Assembly (NCBI RefSeq): GCF_001889525.1
Contig: NZ_CP018192.1
Span: 496,001 to 560,000, forward strand
From: Granulibacter bethesdensis
GTDB taxonomy: Bacteria > Pseudomonadota > Alphaproteobacteria > Acetobacterales > Acetobacteraceae
Direction of reading: 5' to 3'
DNA: 64,000 nt
A program made the translations under genes and the position numbers. This document shows, piece after piece, positions 45,466 through 54,358 of the stretch (positions are counted from its first letter, which is position 1; every line of letters starts with the position of its first letter). The notes beneath the pieces are model-generated. The model saw only the letters and a list, made by a program, of their open reading frames with translations, was not told where the DNA came from and made no database searches.

Positions 45466-45560
45466 TTTACATCCCCGTATGCACGGGGGAGCAGCTTTCT
45501 TTGAGGCCGAGCTTGAGAACGCTAGCGGGCTATCTCCATTAATATGGAGGTATATAATTT
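45466..45560. repeat. Two CRISPR-repeat-like palindromes 61 bp apart (possible degenerate array remnant)
   Basis: ATCCCCGTATGCACGGGG at 45471-45488 closely resembles the core of type I-E repeats (ATCCCCGC...GCGGGGAAC in E. coli). A decayed palindrome, ATCTCCATTAATATGGAGG, starts at 45532, exactly 61 bases later, the period of a 29-base repeat and 32-base spacer. There are only two units and no cas gene in the window. Confidence 0.35.
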
Positions 45561-45604
45561 TACCTTTTAAATACTAGAACGGAAAGCAAATTCTGCCAAC
45601 AGCG

Positions 45605-47149
45605 CTATCGCGGATCACTCATCTGTGGCTGCCGCATAGCGTTTTCGGAAAAATCCGGAATCGGCACCGGATATTCACCCGTAAAACACGCATCGCAATA
45701 ATAAGGCTTGCTGTCATCGCGTCCGGGCCGCCCGAGCGCGCGATACAGCCCGTCCAGAGAAATGAACGCCAGAGAGTCCGCTCCGATCAGCTTGGCCATT
45801 TCCTCGACGTTGTTGCGGGCGGCGAGCAGCTTGCTGCGCTCCGGCGTGTCGATGCCGTAGAAGCACGAATACGTGGTGGGCGGAGACGAAATACGCATAT
45901 GGACTTCGGCGGCTCCGGCCTGACGCACCATCTCCACGATCTTGCGGCTGGTGGTGCCGCGTACGATGGAGTCATCCACCAGCACCACGCGCTTGCCCTC
46001 CAGCGCGGCGCGGTTGGCGGAGTGTTTCAGCTTTACACCCAGATGACGGATCTGGTCGGTCGGCTCGATAAAGGTGCGACCCACATAGTGATTGCGGACG
46101 ATACCGAGTTCGAACGGCACGCCCGATTCCGCCGCATATCCCATCGCGGAAGGAACGCCGGAATCCGGCACAGGCACGATGACATCGGCCTCGACATGGC
46201 TTTCGCGGGCCAGCTCGCGCCCGATGCTCTTGCGGGCATCATAGACGGAAATGCCTTCCAGCACTGAATCCGGACGGGCGAAATAGATGTATTCGAACAC
46301 GCAGAAGCGGGAGGTCGTACGGCCGAAGGGACGGATGCTGTGCACACCCTGATCGTTGATGACGACGATCTCGCCCGGCTCCACATCCCGCACGAATTCC
46401 GCACCGACGACATCCAGCGCGCAGGTCTCGCTCGCCAGTACCCATGATCCCGGCGCACCGGCGGCGCCGGGAATACGGCCCAGAATCAGGGGCCGAACCC
46501 CCATCGGATCACGCACACCAAGCAGCGCATCGGTCGACAGGGCCACCAGAGAGTAGGCCCCCGTCACCTGCTTGATGGCATCAATCAGCCGGTCCACCAC
46601 AGTGGAATAGAGGCTGATCGCGATCAGATGGACGAAGACCTCGCTGTCTGTAGTGGACTGAAACAGACAGCCGCGCCGGACCAGCGCCTTGCGCAGGGTC
46701 AGGGCGTTGGTCAGGTTGCCGTTATGGGCGACGGCCAGACCGCCGAACTCGAAATCGGCATAAAGCGGCTGCACGTTGCGCAGCAGGGTCTCGCCGGTGG
46801 TCGCGTAGCGGTTATGCCCGATCGCGTGCGGGCCGGGCAGGGAGGCCATGATCCGTGCATCGCCGAAATTATCGCCGACCAGCCCCAGACCCTTATGCGT
46901 ATGATGGCGCTGCCCGTCATAGCTGACGATGCCGGTCGCTTCCTGTCCACGATGCTGGAGCGCATGCAGGCCGAGTGCGGTAATGGCAGCGGCATCCGTG
47001 GCATTCCAGATGCCGAACACCCCGCATTCCTCATGCAGTGTATCGTCCTCGGCCCGATCGACCAGCAGGGTCTGAGGCGTCATAGGACCGGTTCCGCCGG
47101 AAGAGGCGGCGGCATCGTGAAGCTCGTCGGAACGGGTCGGCTGCGCCAT
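45605..47149 (-). CDS. purF: PurF, amidophosphoribosyltransferase
   Basis: This enzyme catalyses the first committed step of purine synthesis, glutamine plus PRPP to phosphoribosylamine. The N-terminal nucleophile lies in HEECGVFGIW (Cys42 of the precursor), so about 41 residues should be removed as a propeptide. The C-terminal PRPP-binding loop VVLVDDSIVRGTTS is intact. Cysteines in ASETCALD, YSCFYGID and YYCDACF match the [4Fe-4S] ligands of the B. subtilis-type enzyme rather than the cluster-free E. coli type. Its ATG directly follows the cvpA stop. Confidence 0.95.
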   Translation of the reverse strand: MAQPTRSDELHDAAASSGGTGPMTPQTLLVDRAEDDTLHEECGVFGIWNATDAAAITALGLHALQHRGQEATGIVSYDGQRHHTHKGLGLVGDNFGDARIMASLPGPHAIGHNRYATTGETLLRNVQPLYADFEFGGLAVAHNGNLTNALTLRKALVRRGCLFQSTTDSEVFVHLIAISLYSTVVDRLIDAIKQVTGAYSLVALSTDALLGVRDPMGVRPLILGRIPGAAGAPGSWVLASETCALDVVGAEFVRDVEPGEIVVINDQGVHSIRPFGRTTSRFCVFEYIYFARPDSVLEGISVYDARKSIGRELARESHVEADVIVPVPDSGVPSAMGYAAESGVPFELGIVRNHYVGRTFIEPTDQIRHLGVKLKHSANRAALEGKRVVLVDDSIVRGTTSRKIVEMVRQAGAAEVHMRISSPPTTYSCFYGIDTPERSKLLAARNNVEEMAKLIGADSLAFISLDGLYRALGRPGRDDSKPYYCDACFTGEYPVPIPDFSENAMRQPQMSDPR

Positions 47150-47740
47150 TTATTTACTCTCCTGCCCCTCGCTGGGCCGTCTTCCGGTGGCATAGCCGCG
47201 GGGGCTTGCCTGCATATAGTCCTGCGCCCTGGTTTCCACCTTTTCAGGGGCGGCCAGTTTCGGGCGGTATTCTTCCGGGACTTCTTCGGTCAGGCGGACC
47301 GCTCCCGCATAGATATAGGGTAAGGCGCGCGCTTTCAGTACCGGCTCCGGCCAGTTTTGTACAGGAATCAGCAGCCCTGCCGCGATATAGGCGCAGAGCA
47401 TCAGGGCAAAGCCGCGCACGATGCCGAACACCAGTCCCAGCGTGCGATCCAGCCCTCCGAGAACGGAGCCACGGACCAGCTTCCCGATCATGGAGGCGAC
47501 AACGGACAGCACGATCAATGCCACCACAAAAACGATGGCAAAGGCGGCCGGATCGGCCAGAGCATGATCCGGGATCAGGTTGCGAATCTGCGGTGTAACG
47601 GAGGTAAAGCCCCGCGCCGCGATCCAGGCGGCCCCCACCCATGCACCAATGCCCAGCGCTTCGCGCACAAAGCCCCGCGTAAAGGCCAGCATGGCCGATA
47701 CGGCCAGAACCGCCAGCACGGTCAGGTCGACCCAGTTCAT
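47150..47740 (-). CDS. cvpA: CvpA-family inner-membrane protein
   Basis: The 196-residue protein starts MNWVDLTVLAVLAVSAMLAF and has four membrane helices, with RGFVREAL between the first two and GGLDRTLGLVFGIVRGFALML near the middle. This is the CvpA pattern (colicin V production, now seen as an envelope-stress membrane protein). Adjacency to purF is conserved in many proteobacteria. The cytoplasmic tail of about 50 residues is charged. Confidence 0.9.
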   Translation of the reverse strand: MNWVDLTVLAVLAVSAMLAFTRGFVREALGIGAWVGAAWIAARGFTSVTPQIRNLIPDHALADPAAFAIVFVVALIVLSVVASMIGKLVRGSVLGGLDRTLGLVFGIVRGFALMLCAYIAAGLLIPVQNWPEPVLKARALPYIYAGAVRLTEEVPEEYRPKLAAPEKVETRAQDYMQASPRGYATGRRPSEGQESK

Positions 47741-48025
47741 AGCGGCTGGATCAAGGCAGGGCGCATAACAGCGCCATGGAGGGTGGCCTGATTCAAGGTC
47801 ATCATCATGTCACGAAAAGGTGCAGCGAGGCGCATATATCGGCCCTCCCGCTCTGATGCCAGCGCGGAGGCTGCATTACAGCACATCCTCGCAAAATAAG
47901 TGACCATCATGTCACGCTTTGTGCCAGGCCGGTATAGTGGCATAAGGCCGGTCAAGCATGCCCGGACGTTGACAGAAACCGATCCGTCACTGGCGGCACA
48001 GGATCGAACAGGGCAAGGTGCCGGC

Positions 48026-49675
48026 ATGGATGTGTCGATGGCATTGCTGAATCTGGCGGGCTCCGTGGCGTTGCTGCTGTGGGGCGTGCACATGGTTCAG
48101 ACAGGCATTCAGCGTGCTCTGGGGGCGCGGCTGAATATTTTTCTCACCCGGGCGCTGCGTAACCGTTTCAAGGCCTTTCTGGCCGGCATGGGCGTCACGG
48201 CTATTCTTCAAAGCAGCACCGCCACCGGGCTGATGCTGACCGGATTCGCGGCAGGCGGGTTGGTGGAACTTGCTCCGGCGCTGGCGGTCATGCTGGGGGC
48301 CAATGTCGGCAGCACGCTGATTGTCCAGCTTTTGTCTTTCGACATTGCCGCCGTGGCGCCCGCGCTGATCCTGATCGGGGTCATGATGTTCCGTCGTGGG
48401 CAGGCGGCTACACGGGATACCGGGCGCATCATGATCGGGCTTGGCCTGATGCTCATGGCGCTGCACAGCTTTGTGGCGCTGCTGGAACCCTATGAGCACG
48501 CAGGGCAGGCGCGGGAGCTGCTGGGCGTTGTGGCCAGCTGGCCGTTGCTGGACCTGCTGCTGGGGGCCGGGTTGACCTGGGCGGCCCACTCCAGCGTGGC
48601 GACAGTACTGCTGATGATGAGTTTCGCACAAAAAGGCGCGATTTCCCCCGATGCCGCTTTTGCCATGGTGCTCGGCGCGAATATCGGCACCGCGATCAAT
48701 CCGGTGCTGGAAGGGGCATCGGGAGAAGACCCCGCGGCCCGTCGGCTTCCGTTGGGTAACCTGCTGCTCCGCACGCTGGGGGCGGTGGTGGCAATGGTGG
48801 TGCTGGGGCCTGTTGGTCGTCTGATTGTGCAGATCGAGCCGGATGCGGGCAGGGCCGTCGCGGATTTCCATACCGCCTTCAACCTTGTGCTGGCGATTGT
48901 GGCGTTTCCCCTTCTGGACGCATTCGCAAACCTGCTGAAGCGGATGCTGCCCGCCAGACAGGATGAGGATGATCCGGCCCGCCCGCTCTATCTGGATGGA
49001 GCAGCCGTGGAAAGCCCGCCCGCCGCGCTCGGCGGAGCCGCGCGGGAAGCGCTGCGGCTGGTCGATGTGCTGGAGAGGATGTTGCAGGGGCTGAAGGAAG
49101 CATTCGCCCGTGGTGGCCGAAAGGGAATCGCCGATACCAGACGGCTCGATTCGGTGCTCGACCGTCTCAATGCTGCGATCCGCTCCTATCTGACCCGGAT
49201 CGATCCGGAAGCCATGAGTGAGGCCGACCACCGCAGGGTGCGGGAAATCCTTTCCTTCGGCACGAATATCGAGAATGCAGGGGATGTGATCGAACGTAAT
49301 CTGCTGTCTCAGGCAATGAAGAAATTCAAGGGCGGGATTGCCTTCTCCCCTGAAGCGGATGCTGAGATCCAGACATTGATCGAACGCTGCACTACCAATC
49401 TTCGCAACGCTGCGGCCCTGTTCATGACCGAGGATGTGCGTCTTGCCCGCCGTCTGGCAGCGGAGAAGGAAGTGTTCCGGGATGCCGAAAACAGTGCCAC
49501 CGAACAATATTTCCGGCGTCTGCGGACGGAAGGGAAAGCGGCCGAGCCGGAAAACCTGTATCTGGATGTGCTGCGTGACCTGAAGCTGATGAACACGCAT
49601 CTCGTGGCCGCTGCCGCCTATCCGGTGCTGGAGGCGCATGGGGAACTGGCCGCCAGTCGCCTGCGGGTTGAATGA
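48026..49675 (+). CDS. Na+/phosphate cotransporter family protein with PhoU-like tail
   Basis: The 549-residue protein carries two inverted NptA-type repeats, marked by ILQSSTATGLMLTGFAAGG (about residue 59) and WAAHSSVATVLLMMSF (about residue 190). Their QSS and HSS residues form the substrate/ion site of SLC34-like carriers. About eight membrane segments are followed by a helical PhoU-like domain (about residues 340-540). Resembles E. coli YjbB, which exports phosphate. The ATG at 48026 has AAGG nine bases upstream and starts just before the first helix; the frame is open 42 codons further upstream. Confidence 0.87.
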   Translation: MDVSMALLNLAGSVALLLWGVHMVQTGIQRALGARLNIFLTRALRNRFKAFLAGMGVTAILQSSTATGLMLTGFAAGGLVELAPALAVMLGANVGSTLIVQLLSFDIAAVAPALILIGVMMFRRGQAATRDTGRIMIGLGLMLMALHSFVALLEPYEHAGQARELLGVVASWPLLDLLLGAGLTWAAHSSVATVLLMMSFAQKGAISPDAAFAMVLGANIGTAINPVLEGASGEDPAARRLPLGNLLLRTLGAVVAMVVLGPVGRLIVQIEPDAGRAVADFHTAFNLVLAIVAFPLLDAFANLLKRMLPARQDEDDPARPLYLDGAAVESPPAALGGAAREALRLVDVLERMLQGLKEAFARGGRKGIADTRRLDSVLDRLNAAIRSYLTRIDPEAMSEADHRRVREILSFGTNIENAGDVIERNLLSQAMKKFKGGIAFSPEADAEIQTLIERCTTNLRNAAALFMTEDVRLARRLAAEKEVFRDAENSATEQYFRRLRTEGKAAEPENLYLDVLRDLKLMNTHLVAAAAYPVLEAHGELAASRLRVE

Positions 49676-49732
49676 GGTTTCCTTCTGCGGTCCTTGTTGA
49701 CGTCGGACCGTTTCCGATTGTACGTGAGCAGC

Positions 49733-50434
49733 GTGACATCAGAAGTCAAAACCCGTCCTTTTTTCCGCGTGCGCGGTCGGTCCTTCATTGCTGTCGTCCT
49801 GGTGCCGGAACAACCGGTGCATGACTGGCTGGGGGAGCTTGATGCGCAGATCGTGCGGTCACCGAGCTTTTTCGACCGTCGGCCGGTGGTGGTGGACCTG
49901 TCTGTTGCCGGGTTGCAGGAACCCGGCCTGATGGCACTCTTCGCCGAGCTGGAAGCCCGCAACATCCGTCCTATCGGCATTGAGGGGCTGGATGAGGCCG
50001 GAGAAGAATGGAGCGACAATCTGCTTGCCACTCTGCCGCCGGTGATTCGCGGCAGCCGTGCTGCGGGCGATCTGGATATTCCCGAAGAAACCCCGCCGGA
50101 AGAAATGATGGCCCTGGTCGTAGAGCGCCCGGTGCGCTCCGGCCAATCTGTCGTGCATGACAAAGGGGACGTGATCGTGATCGGCTCCGTCGCATCCGGG
50201 GCGGAGGTCGTCGCCGGCGGTTCCATTCACGTCTACGGCACGCTCCGTGGCCGTGCAATTGCCGGATTGATGGAAGACGGAACCCCCCGTATCTTCTGCA
50301 GCAAGCTGGAAGCCGAGCTGGTGGCGATCGAAGGCGTCTGGAAAACTGCCGACGATATGGAACCATCCCTGCGCGGCAAGCCGGTGCAGATCATGCGTGA
50401 CGGTGAAACGATCAAGATCGTCGCGTTCGACTAA
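49733..50434 (+). CDS. minC: MinC, septum-site determining protein
   Basis: MinC blocks FtsZ assembly away from mid-cell. The N-terminal domain reads KTRPFFRVRGRSFIAVVLVP, followed by a variable linker (about residues 95-120). The C-terminal beta-helix has GDVIVIGSVASGAEVVAGGSIHVYGTLRGRAIAG, with Gly periodicity, and FCSKLEAELVAI. The start is uncertain: I chose a GTG at 49733 (VTSEVKTRPFF), which matches the family; a TTG at 49694 adds 13 residues. First gene of minCDE. Confidence 0.92.
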   Translation: MTSEVKTRPFFRVRGRSFIAVVLVPEQPVHDWLGELDAQIVRSPSFFDRRPVVVDLSVAGLQEPGLMALFAELEARNIRPIGIEGLDEAGEEWSDNLLATLPPVIRGSRAAGDLDIPEETPPEEMMALVVERPVRSGQSVVHDKGDVIVIGSVASGAEVVAGGSIHVYGTLRGRAIAGLMEDGTPRIFCSKLEAELVAIEGVWKTADDMEPSLRGKPVQIMRDGETIKIVAFD

Positions 50435-50596
50435 GCGGCCTCTTACACTGGCCAGATATGTTGGCTATCGTCGAAACGATAAAGCATCCGTGTGTCTGTG
50501 GCCCTGATTCTCATGGCATGCTGCGGATGACCGGGTCATGATCTACGGTGGAGCATCCCCAATGTGGATGCGGTTGAGCGCCTGAGGGAGGCTTAA

Positions 50597-51412
50597 ATGT
50601 CTAAGGTTTTGGTTGTGACCTCGGGCAAGGGCGGTGTCGGCAAGACGACATCGACTGCCGCGCTGGGTGCGGCGTTGGCCCAGCTGGGCAAGACCGTCTG
50701 TGTCGTCGATTTCGATGTGGGCCTGCGCAATCTTGATCTGATCATGGGTGCGGAACGTCGTGTGGTGTTCGACCTGATCAATGTGGTGCAAGGCGATGCG
50801 CGCCTTAGCCAGGCCCTGATCCGTGACAAGAGGGTTGAAAATCTCTCCCTGCTGCCTGCCAGCCAGACCCGTGATAAAGACGCGCTGACCCCGGAAGGTG
50901 TGCAGACCGTGATCGAGGAACTGCGCACACGTTTCGACTGGGTCGTCTGCGACAGCCCCGCCGGGATCGAAAAAGGTGCCACTCTCGCGATGCAGTTTGC
51001 CGATGTCGCGGTGGTGGTGACCAACCCCGAAGTGTCATCCGTGCGCGACAGTGATCGCATCATCGGTCTGCTGGATTCAAAAACGGACAAGGCGCAGAAA
51101 GACGAGCGCATCGACAAACATCTGTTACTGACCCGTTACGACGCTGCCCGGGCGGCGAAGGGCGAGATGCTGAAGGTCGATGACGTGCTGGAGGTTTTAT
51201 CGATCCCTCTGCTGGGCATCATTCCGGATAGCGAAGAAGTGCTGAAAGCCTCCAATGTCGGCTCACCTGTGACGTTGAATGCGCCGCAGAGCGTGCCGGG
51301 CAAGGCCTATTTCGATGCTGCAAGGCGCCTGCTGGGTGAGGATGTGCCGATGGTGGTGCCGTCCGAGAAGCGCGGGCTGGTTGGTCGTCTGTTCGGCAGG
51401 AGGGTTGCGTGA
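50597..51412 (+). CDS. minD: MinD, septum-site determining ATPase
   Basis: This 271-residue ParA-type ATPase recruits MinC to the membrane. The deviant Walker [10 protein letters not shown] is at residues 10-18, then [10 protein letters not shown] and [11 protein letters not shown]. The C-terminal [16 protein letters not shown] forms the amphipathic membrane-targeting helix. The ATG is preceded by GAGGGAGG. It overlaps minE by four bases. Confidence 0.97.
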   Translation: MSKVLVVTSGKGGVGKTTSTAALGAALAQLGKTVCVVDFDVGLRNLDLIMGAERRVVFDLINVVQGDARLSQALIRDKRVENLSLLPASQTRDKDALTPEGVQTVIEELRTRFDWVVCDSPAGIEKGATLAMQFADVAVVVTNPEVSSVRDSDRIIGLLDSKTDKAQKDERIDKHLLLTRYDAARAAKGEMLKVDDVLEVLSIPLLGIIPDSEEVLKASNVGSPVTLNAPQSVPGKAYFDAARRLLGEDVPMVVPSEKRGLVGRLFGRRVA

Positions 51413-51663
51413 GCTTATTCGGCTTTCTCCAACGTAAACCGACGGCTCAGGTCGCCCGCAACCGGCTTCAGATTCTGCTGGCGCATGAGCGCGGGCTGGA
51501 GGGTAATACTGACCTCGCCGCCATCCTGCAGGAAGAGATTATTGCGGTCATCGCGAAGCATGTCGAGATTGACCGGGAAAAGGTGCAGGTCAAACTTGAT
51601 CGCGGCTCTGCTTTTTCCACACTGGAAATCGATGTCGAGATGCCAAATGGAAAGAAGGCTTGA
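51409..51663 (+). CDS. minE: MinE, topological specificity factor
   Basis: The 84-residue protein has the anti-MinCD segment ([14 protein letters not shown], about residues 15-28) and the C-terminal dimerisation domain ([37 protein letters not shown]). MinE drives MinCD off the membrane and sets the oscillation. It starts at GTG, overlapping the minD stop as GTGA. Confidence 0.95.
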   Translation: MSLFGFLQRKPTAQVARNRLQILLAHERGLEGNTDLAAILQEEIIAVIAKHVEIDREKVQVKLDRGSAFSTLEIDVEMPNGKKA

Positions 51664-51922
51664 GCATCCAGGCAGGCCATTCAGGGTGAGGTCATCCTGC
51701 CTGTTGCTTCCCTTCAGTCTGGCCTTATGTCTGGGTTTGGCAGGATGTGGCTCTTCACATCATCGTTATACAGGCGGCGGTACGCCTTATACCGGTGGAG
51801 CCTCTTATGAGGATTCCCCTTATCCTCAAGCGGGGCAGACGCTCGATTTCCGGACTCGTGCACAGGTGAACTGTGCTGCCGGAGATGCTGGCTCCTGCAA
51901 AATTCTCCGTGCCATCCGCTGA
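51647..51922 (+). CDS. Small predicted lipoprotein downstream of minE
   Basis: The sequence [20 protein letters not shown] is a lipoprotein signal ending in the lipobox LAGC. The mature part of about 55 residues is rich in Gly, Tyr and Ser ([20 protein letters not shown]) and ends with [16 protein letters not shown], whose two Cys could pair. The family is not recognised. The start is uncertain: ATG at 51647 overlaps minE by 17 bases, while a GTG at 51687 gives a more normal signal peptide. Same direction as minCDE. Confidence 0.6.
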   Translation: MERRLEHPGRPFRVRSSCLLLPFSLALCLGLAGCGSSHHRYTGGGTPYTGGASYEDSPYPQAGQTLDFRTRAQVNCAAGDAGSCKILRAIR

Positions 51923-52030
51923 GATTTTTGGGATGGCAGGCAAAAACACGAGACAACTGATCGCTTCGTGAGGCGTTGCATGCGGTGACCCGAAATTTGT
52001 CGGAGACAATTACAGCCAGAGGGACGCGCC

Positions 52031-52336
52031 ATGACCGGACCGCTTTATCGTGACCGTCATAACCTGACTGGAGCAGCTATCCTGTTGATCAGTCTTATTG
52101 TCAGCGGGGCAGCCTTTGCGAGTGAGCATGGTGCTGAAGCACCGGCAGGCTCTATTGCAGCGGCCAAGGCCGTGCATGTTGGTTTGGGCATTGGCAGTGG
52201 TGTCGGGTCACAATACTGGTATGTACCGGGTGCCCCTTACAGTGCGGGGGATGCGGACTCATCCGAGCATGAAAAGGGCAGCCTGCGTCAGATGTCGGAC
52301 GGTGTGGAACCGCCCTGGTATCCCATAAAAAAATAA
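52031..52336 (+). CDS. Small exported protein of unknown function
   Basis: The 101-residue protein has a signal peptide (LTGAAILLISLIVSGAAFAS, cleavage after about residue 30) and a short mature part. That part has a Gly-rich VGLGIGSGVGSQYWYVPGAPYS stretch and ends EPPWYPIKK. An AGAGGGACG ribosome binding site lies before the ATG. I do not recognise it. It follows the small lipoprotein gene in the same direction and could be an envelope component. Confidence 0.55.
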   Translation: MTGPLYRDRHNLTGAAILLISLIVSGAAFASEHGAEAPAGSIAAAKAVHVGLGIGSGVGSQYWYVPGAPYSAGDADSSEHEKGSLRQMSDGVEPPWYPIKK

Positions 52337-52360
52337 AGCTGCCCTGTAGCGTGGTTGGTA

Positions 52361-52681
52361 TCAGGGTTTTTGCTGAAGGGTCTGGATAATCTCGAACCCC
52401 TCAAATTCAGGATGCCCGAGATAAAGCGGTCGATTGCTGCCGGCATTTTTATGAGCTGCGCGGAAAGCTTCTGATCTGGTCCAGGCTTCGAAGGTATCCC
52501 GGCTGGCCCATATGGTATGCGATGCGTAGAGGACGTGATCTTCACGTACCGGGCCTTTCAAAAGATGAAATTCGATGAAACCCGGTACAGTCTCCAGAAA
52601 ACTGGGCCGATTGGCCCAGACTTCCTCAAATGCCTGTGTGGCATCCGGCAGAACCTTGAACCGGTTCATGGCAATAAACAT
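52361..52681 (-). CDS. Antibiotic biosynthesis monooxygenase-like (ABM) domain protein
   Basis: The 106-residue protein has the ferredoxin-like ABM fold pattern: MNRFKVLPDATQAFEEVW, FLETVPGFIEFHLLKG, YASHTIWASRDTFEAWTRSEAFRAAH. It resembles IsdG/HmoA-type haem-degrading enzymes, whose active site uses Asn, Trp and His; an early Asn (MNRF), a Trp and a His are visible, so a haem role is possible but unproven. The chosen ATG at 52681 has GGAGAAG upstream; a GTG two codons earlier is the alternative. Confidence 0.75.
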   Translation of the reverse strand: MFIAMNRFKVLPDATQAFEEVWANRPSFLETVPGFIEFHLLKGPVREDHVLYASHTIWASRDTFEAWTRSEAFRAAHKNAGSNRPLYLGHPEFEGFEIIQTLQQKP

Positions 52682-52794
52682 GAGCACTTCTCCTGCTGCC
52701 GGTTGGCCAGCCTGATATAGCGGGCCGCCCCTTGTATCCGACGATCGTGCAATTCTGACGGATAGGCGGCAAGGGGGTTGGAATATGCCGGATT

Positions 52795-53847
52795 TCAGGT
52801 AATGACGCGCAGGGCAGGCCGTGCGTCAACACCCAGCTTGCGATAGATCGCCAGGTAATCCTCTGCCATGCGGCGTGCTGTGAAGCGTTTTTCAAACATG
52901 CTACGCACACTGGTCCGGTTTAGCCGATCGAGCTTGCGCGCAGCAGCGATGGCGCTTTTTTCATCCTCGACGATAAATCCGGTCACACCATCATCCAGAA
53001 TTTCCGGCACCGAGCCGCGATTCATGGCAATGACTGGTGTGCCGCAGGCCATGGCCTCGATCATTACCAACCCGAACGGCTCCGGCCAGTCGATCGGCAT
53101 CAGCAGACCAAGGGCGCCGGAGAGAAATTCCGCTTTTCGGTCATCCCCGATCTCGCCCACCATTTCGACGCCTCCGCCCGGCAGCATCGGTTTGATCACG
53201 GTTTCGAAATAGTCCTGATCGGCCTTGTCCACTTTGGCGGCAATGCGCAGAGGGATACCTACTGCACGGGCGATGCGGATGGCCGTATCGGGCCGTTTTT
53301 CCGGGCAGATGCGGCCCAGAAAGGCCAGATAATCATGTTTGCCGGGCTGAGGTGTCAGCAGCTCGGCAGGCAGACCATGCAGGACTGTGCCAATGAAATG
53401 GGCATTCGGCAAAGGGCGGCGCTGGGAATGGGAGATGGAAATGACCGGCGTATCCGGGAAGGCATCATAAATCTGGGACAATTCCGGCAAATCCAGCCGC
53501 CCATGCAAAGTGCTGACGAACGGGGTCGGTTGGCGGGAAAACAGGCTGAACGGCATGTAATCATTATGAAAATGCAGCACGTCGAACTGATCTGCCATCT
53601 GCCGCACGCGTTCCATTTGCAAAATCTGAGGTGCGAGTGTGTCGCGGATCGTCTGATCCAGCCTCAGCGCCTGTGGCCACGTGGCTGCCAGCTTTGCATC
53701 GGTAATGGAGTCTCCGCTGGCGAACAGGGTAACGTCATGTCCCATTGCGACCAGTTCCTCAGTGAGGAAGGAGACAACCCGTTCCGTGCCACCATAAAGC
53801 TTGGGTGGAACGGCTTCGTGTAACGGGGCAATCTGGGCAATACGCAT
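52795..53847 (-). CDS. GT4-family glycosyltransferase (GT-B fold)
   Basis: The 350-residue protein starts MRIAQIAPLHEAVPPKLYGG, with GTERVVSFLTEELVAMGHDV, typical of GT4 enzymes. The second domain has FLGRICPEKRPDTAIRIARA and the nucleotide-sugar motif EPFGLVMIEAMACGTPVIAMNRG (E-x7-E). Close relatives often lie in stress or exopolysaccharide loci; the acceptor cannot be told. The ATG at 53847 has GGAGC eight bases upstream. It stands alone, with about 500 non-coding bases behind it. Confidence 0.85.
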   Translation of the reverse strand: MRIAQIAPLHEAVPPKLYGGTERVVSFLTEELVAMGHDVTLFASGDSITDAKLAATWPQALRLDQTIRDTLAPQILQMERVRQMADQFDVLHFHNDYMPFSLFSRQPTPFVSTLHGRLDLPELSQIYDAFPDTPVISISHSQRRPLPNAHFIGTVLHGLPAELLTPQPGKHDYLAFLGRICPEKRPDTAIRIARAVGIPLRIAAKVDKADQDYFETVIKPMLPGGGVEMVGEIGDDRKAEFLSGALGLLMPIDWPEPFGLVMIEAMACGTPVIAMNRGSVPEILDDGVTGFIVEDEKSAIAAARKLDRLNRTSVRSMFEKRFTARRMAEDYLAIYRKLGVDARPALRVIT

Positions 53848-54358
53848 GGCGATGAGCTCCATTTGTTGCGGATAACGATCTGGATGCCGGTGTCGCTGCG
53901 TGAAACATGCATCCTGATACAGGCAGCAATAAGACAGGTTTGCCTTAGTGCTGCCGCAATGATCGGTAAAATGTGCTGACCAAAGGCAACCGTCTGCGAA
54001 TGCCCGACCTTATGGTTCAGCATTTCTGCCGGGACCGAAACGGATCAGCTCGTGAAAGGTTGCTGCCATGATGCCTCCCGGTAACGGCCTGTGCTGATAG
54101 CAGGAAGGAAGATTCTCGTTTTGAAGAGGTGCCGCTTCTGTTGAAAGGGCAGTTTTTCTGGCCTGAGCAGCAACAGTAAACTTATTGACGATAACGGATG
54201 CGCATCGTGGGTGACGGATCGATCAATATCACGTATCCGGGATTACTCATGTCCAGTAAACCCGTCACGATCACTCTTTCAGCCCATTCTGGGCAGACCA
54301 TTCCGGGATGTGCGCAATGGTTGCAAAAAGACTGGGTGGTGCAGCAGATGGCAGGATC
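53848..54358. other. Intergenic region between divergent glycosyltransferase and ABC transporter genes
   Basis: About 510 bases with no supported gene, RNA or repeat. The base composition is lower in GC than in the flanking genes. Promoters of both divergent genes should lie here, but no clear elements stand out. Confidence 0.45.

Larger units (their letters stand above)
45267..45604. other. AT-rich intergenic region with structured repeats
   Basis: No gene is supported. It holds the long inverted repeat at 45419-45462 and two CRISPR-repeat-like palindromes. It separates convergent genes, the acid phosphatase and purF. Confidence 0.6.

Noticed and set aside
45466-45560. Calling a true CRISPR array
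   Set aside because: Only two imperfect units and no cas genes, so it is listed as a low-confidence repeat and a finding only.
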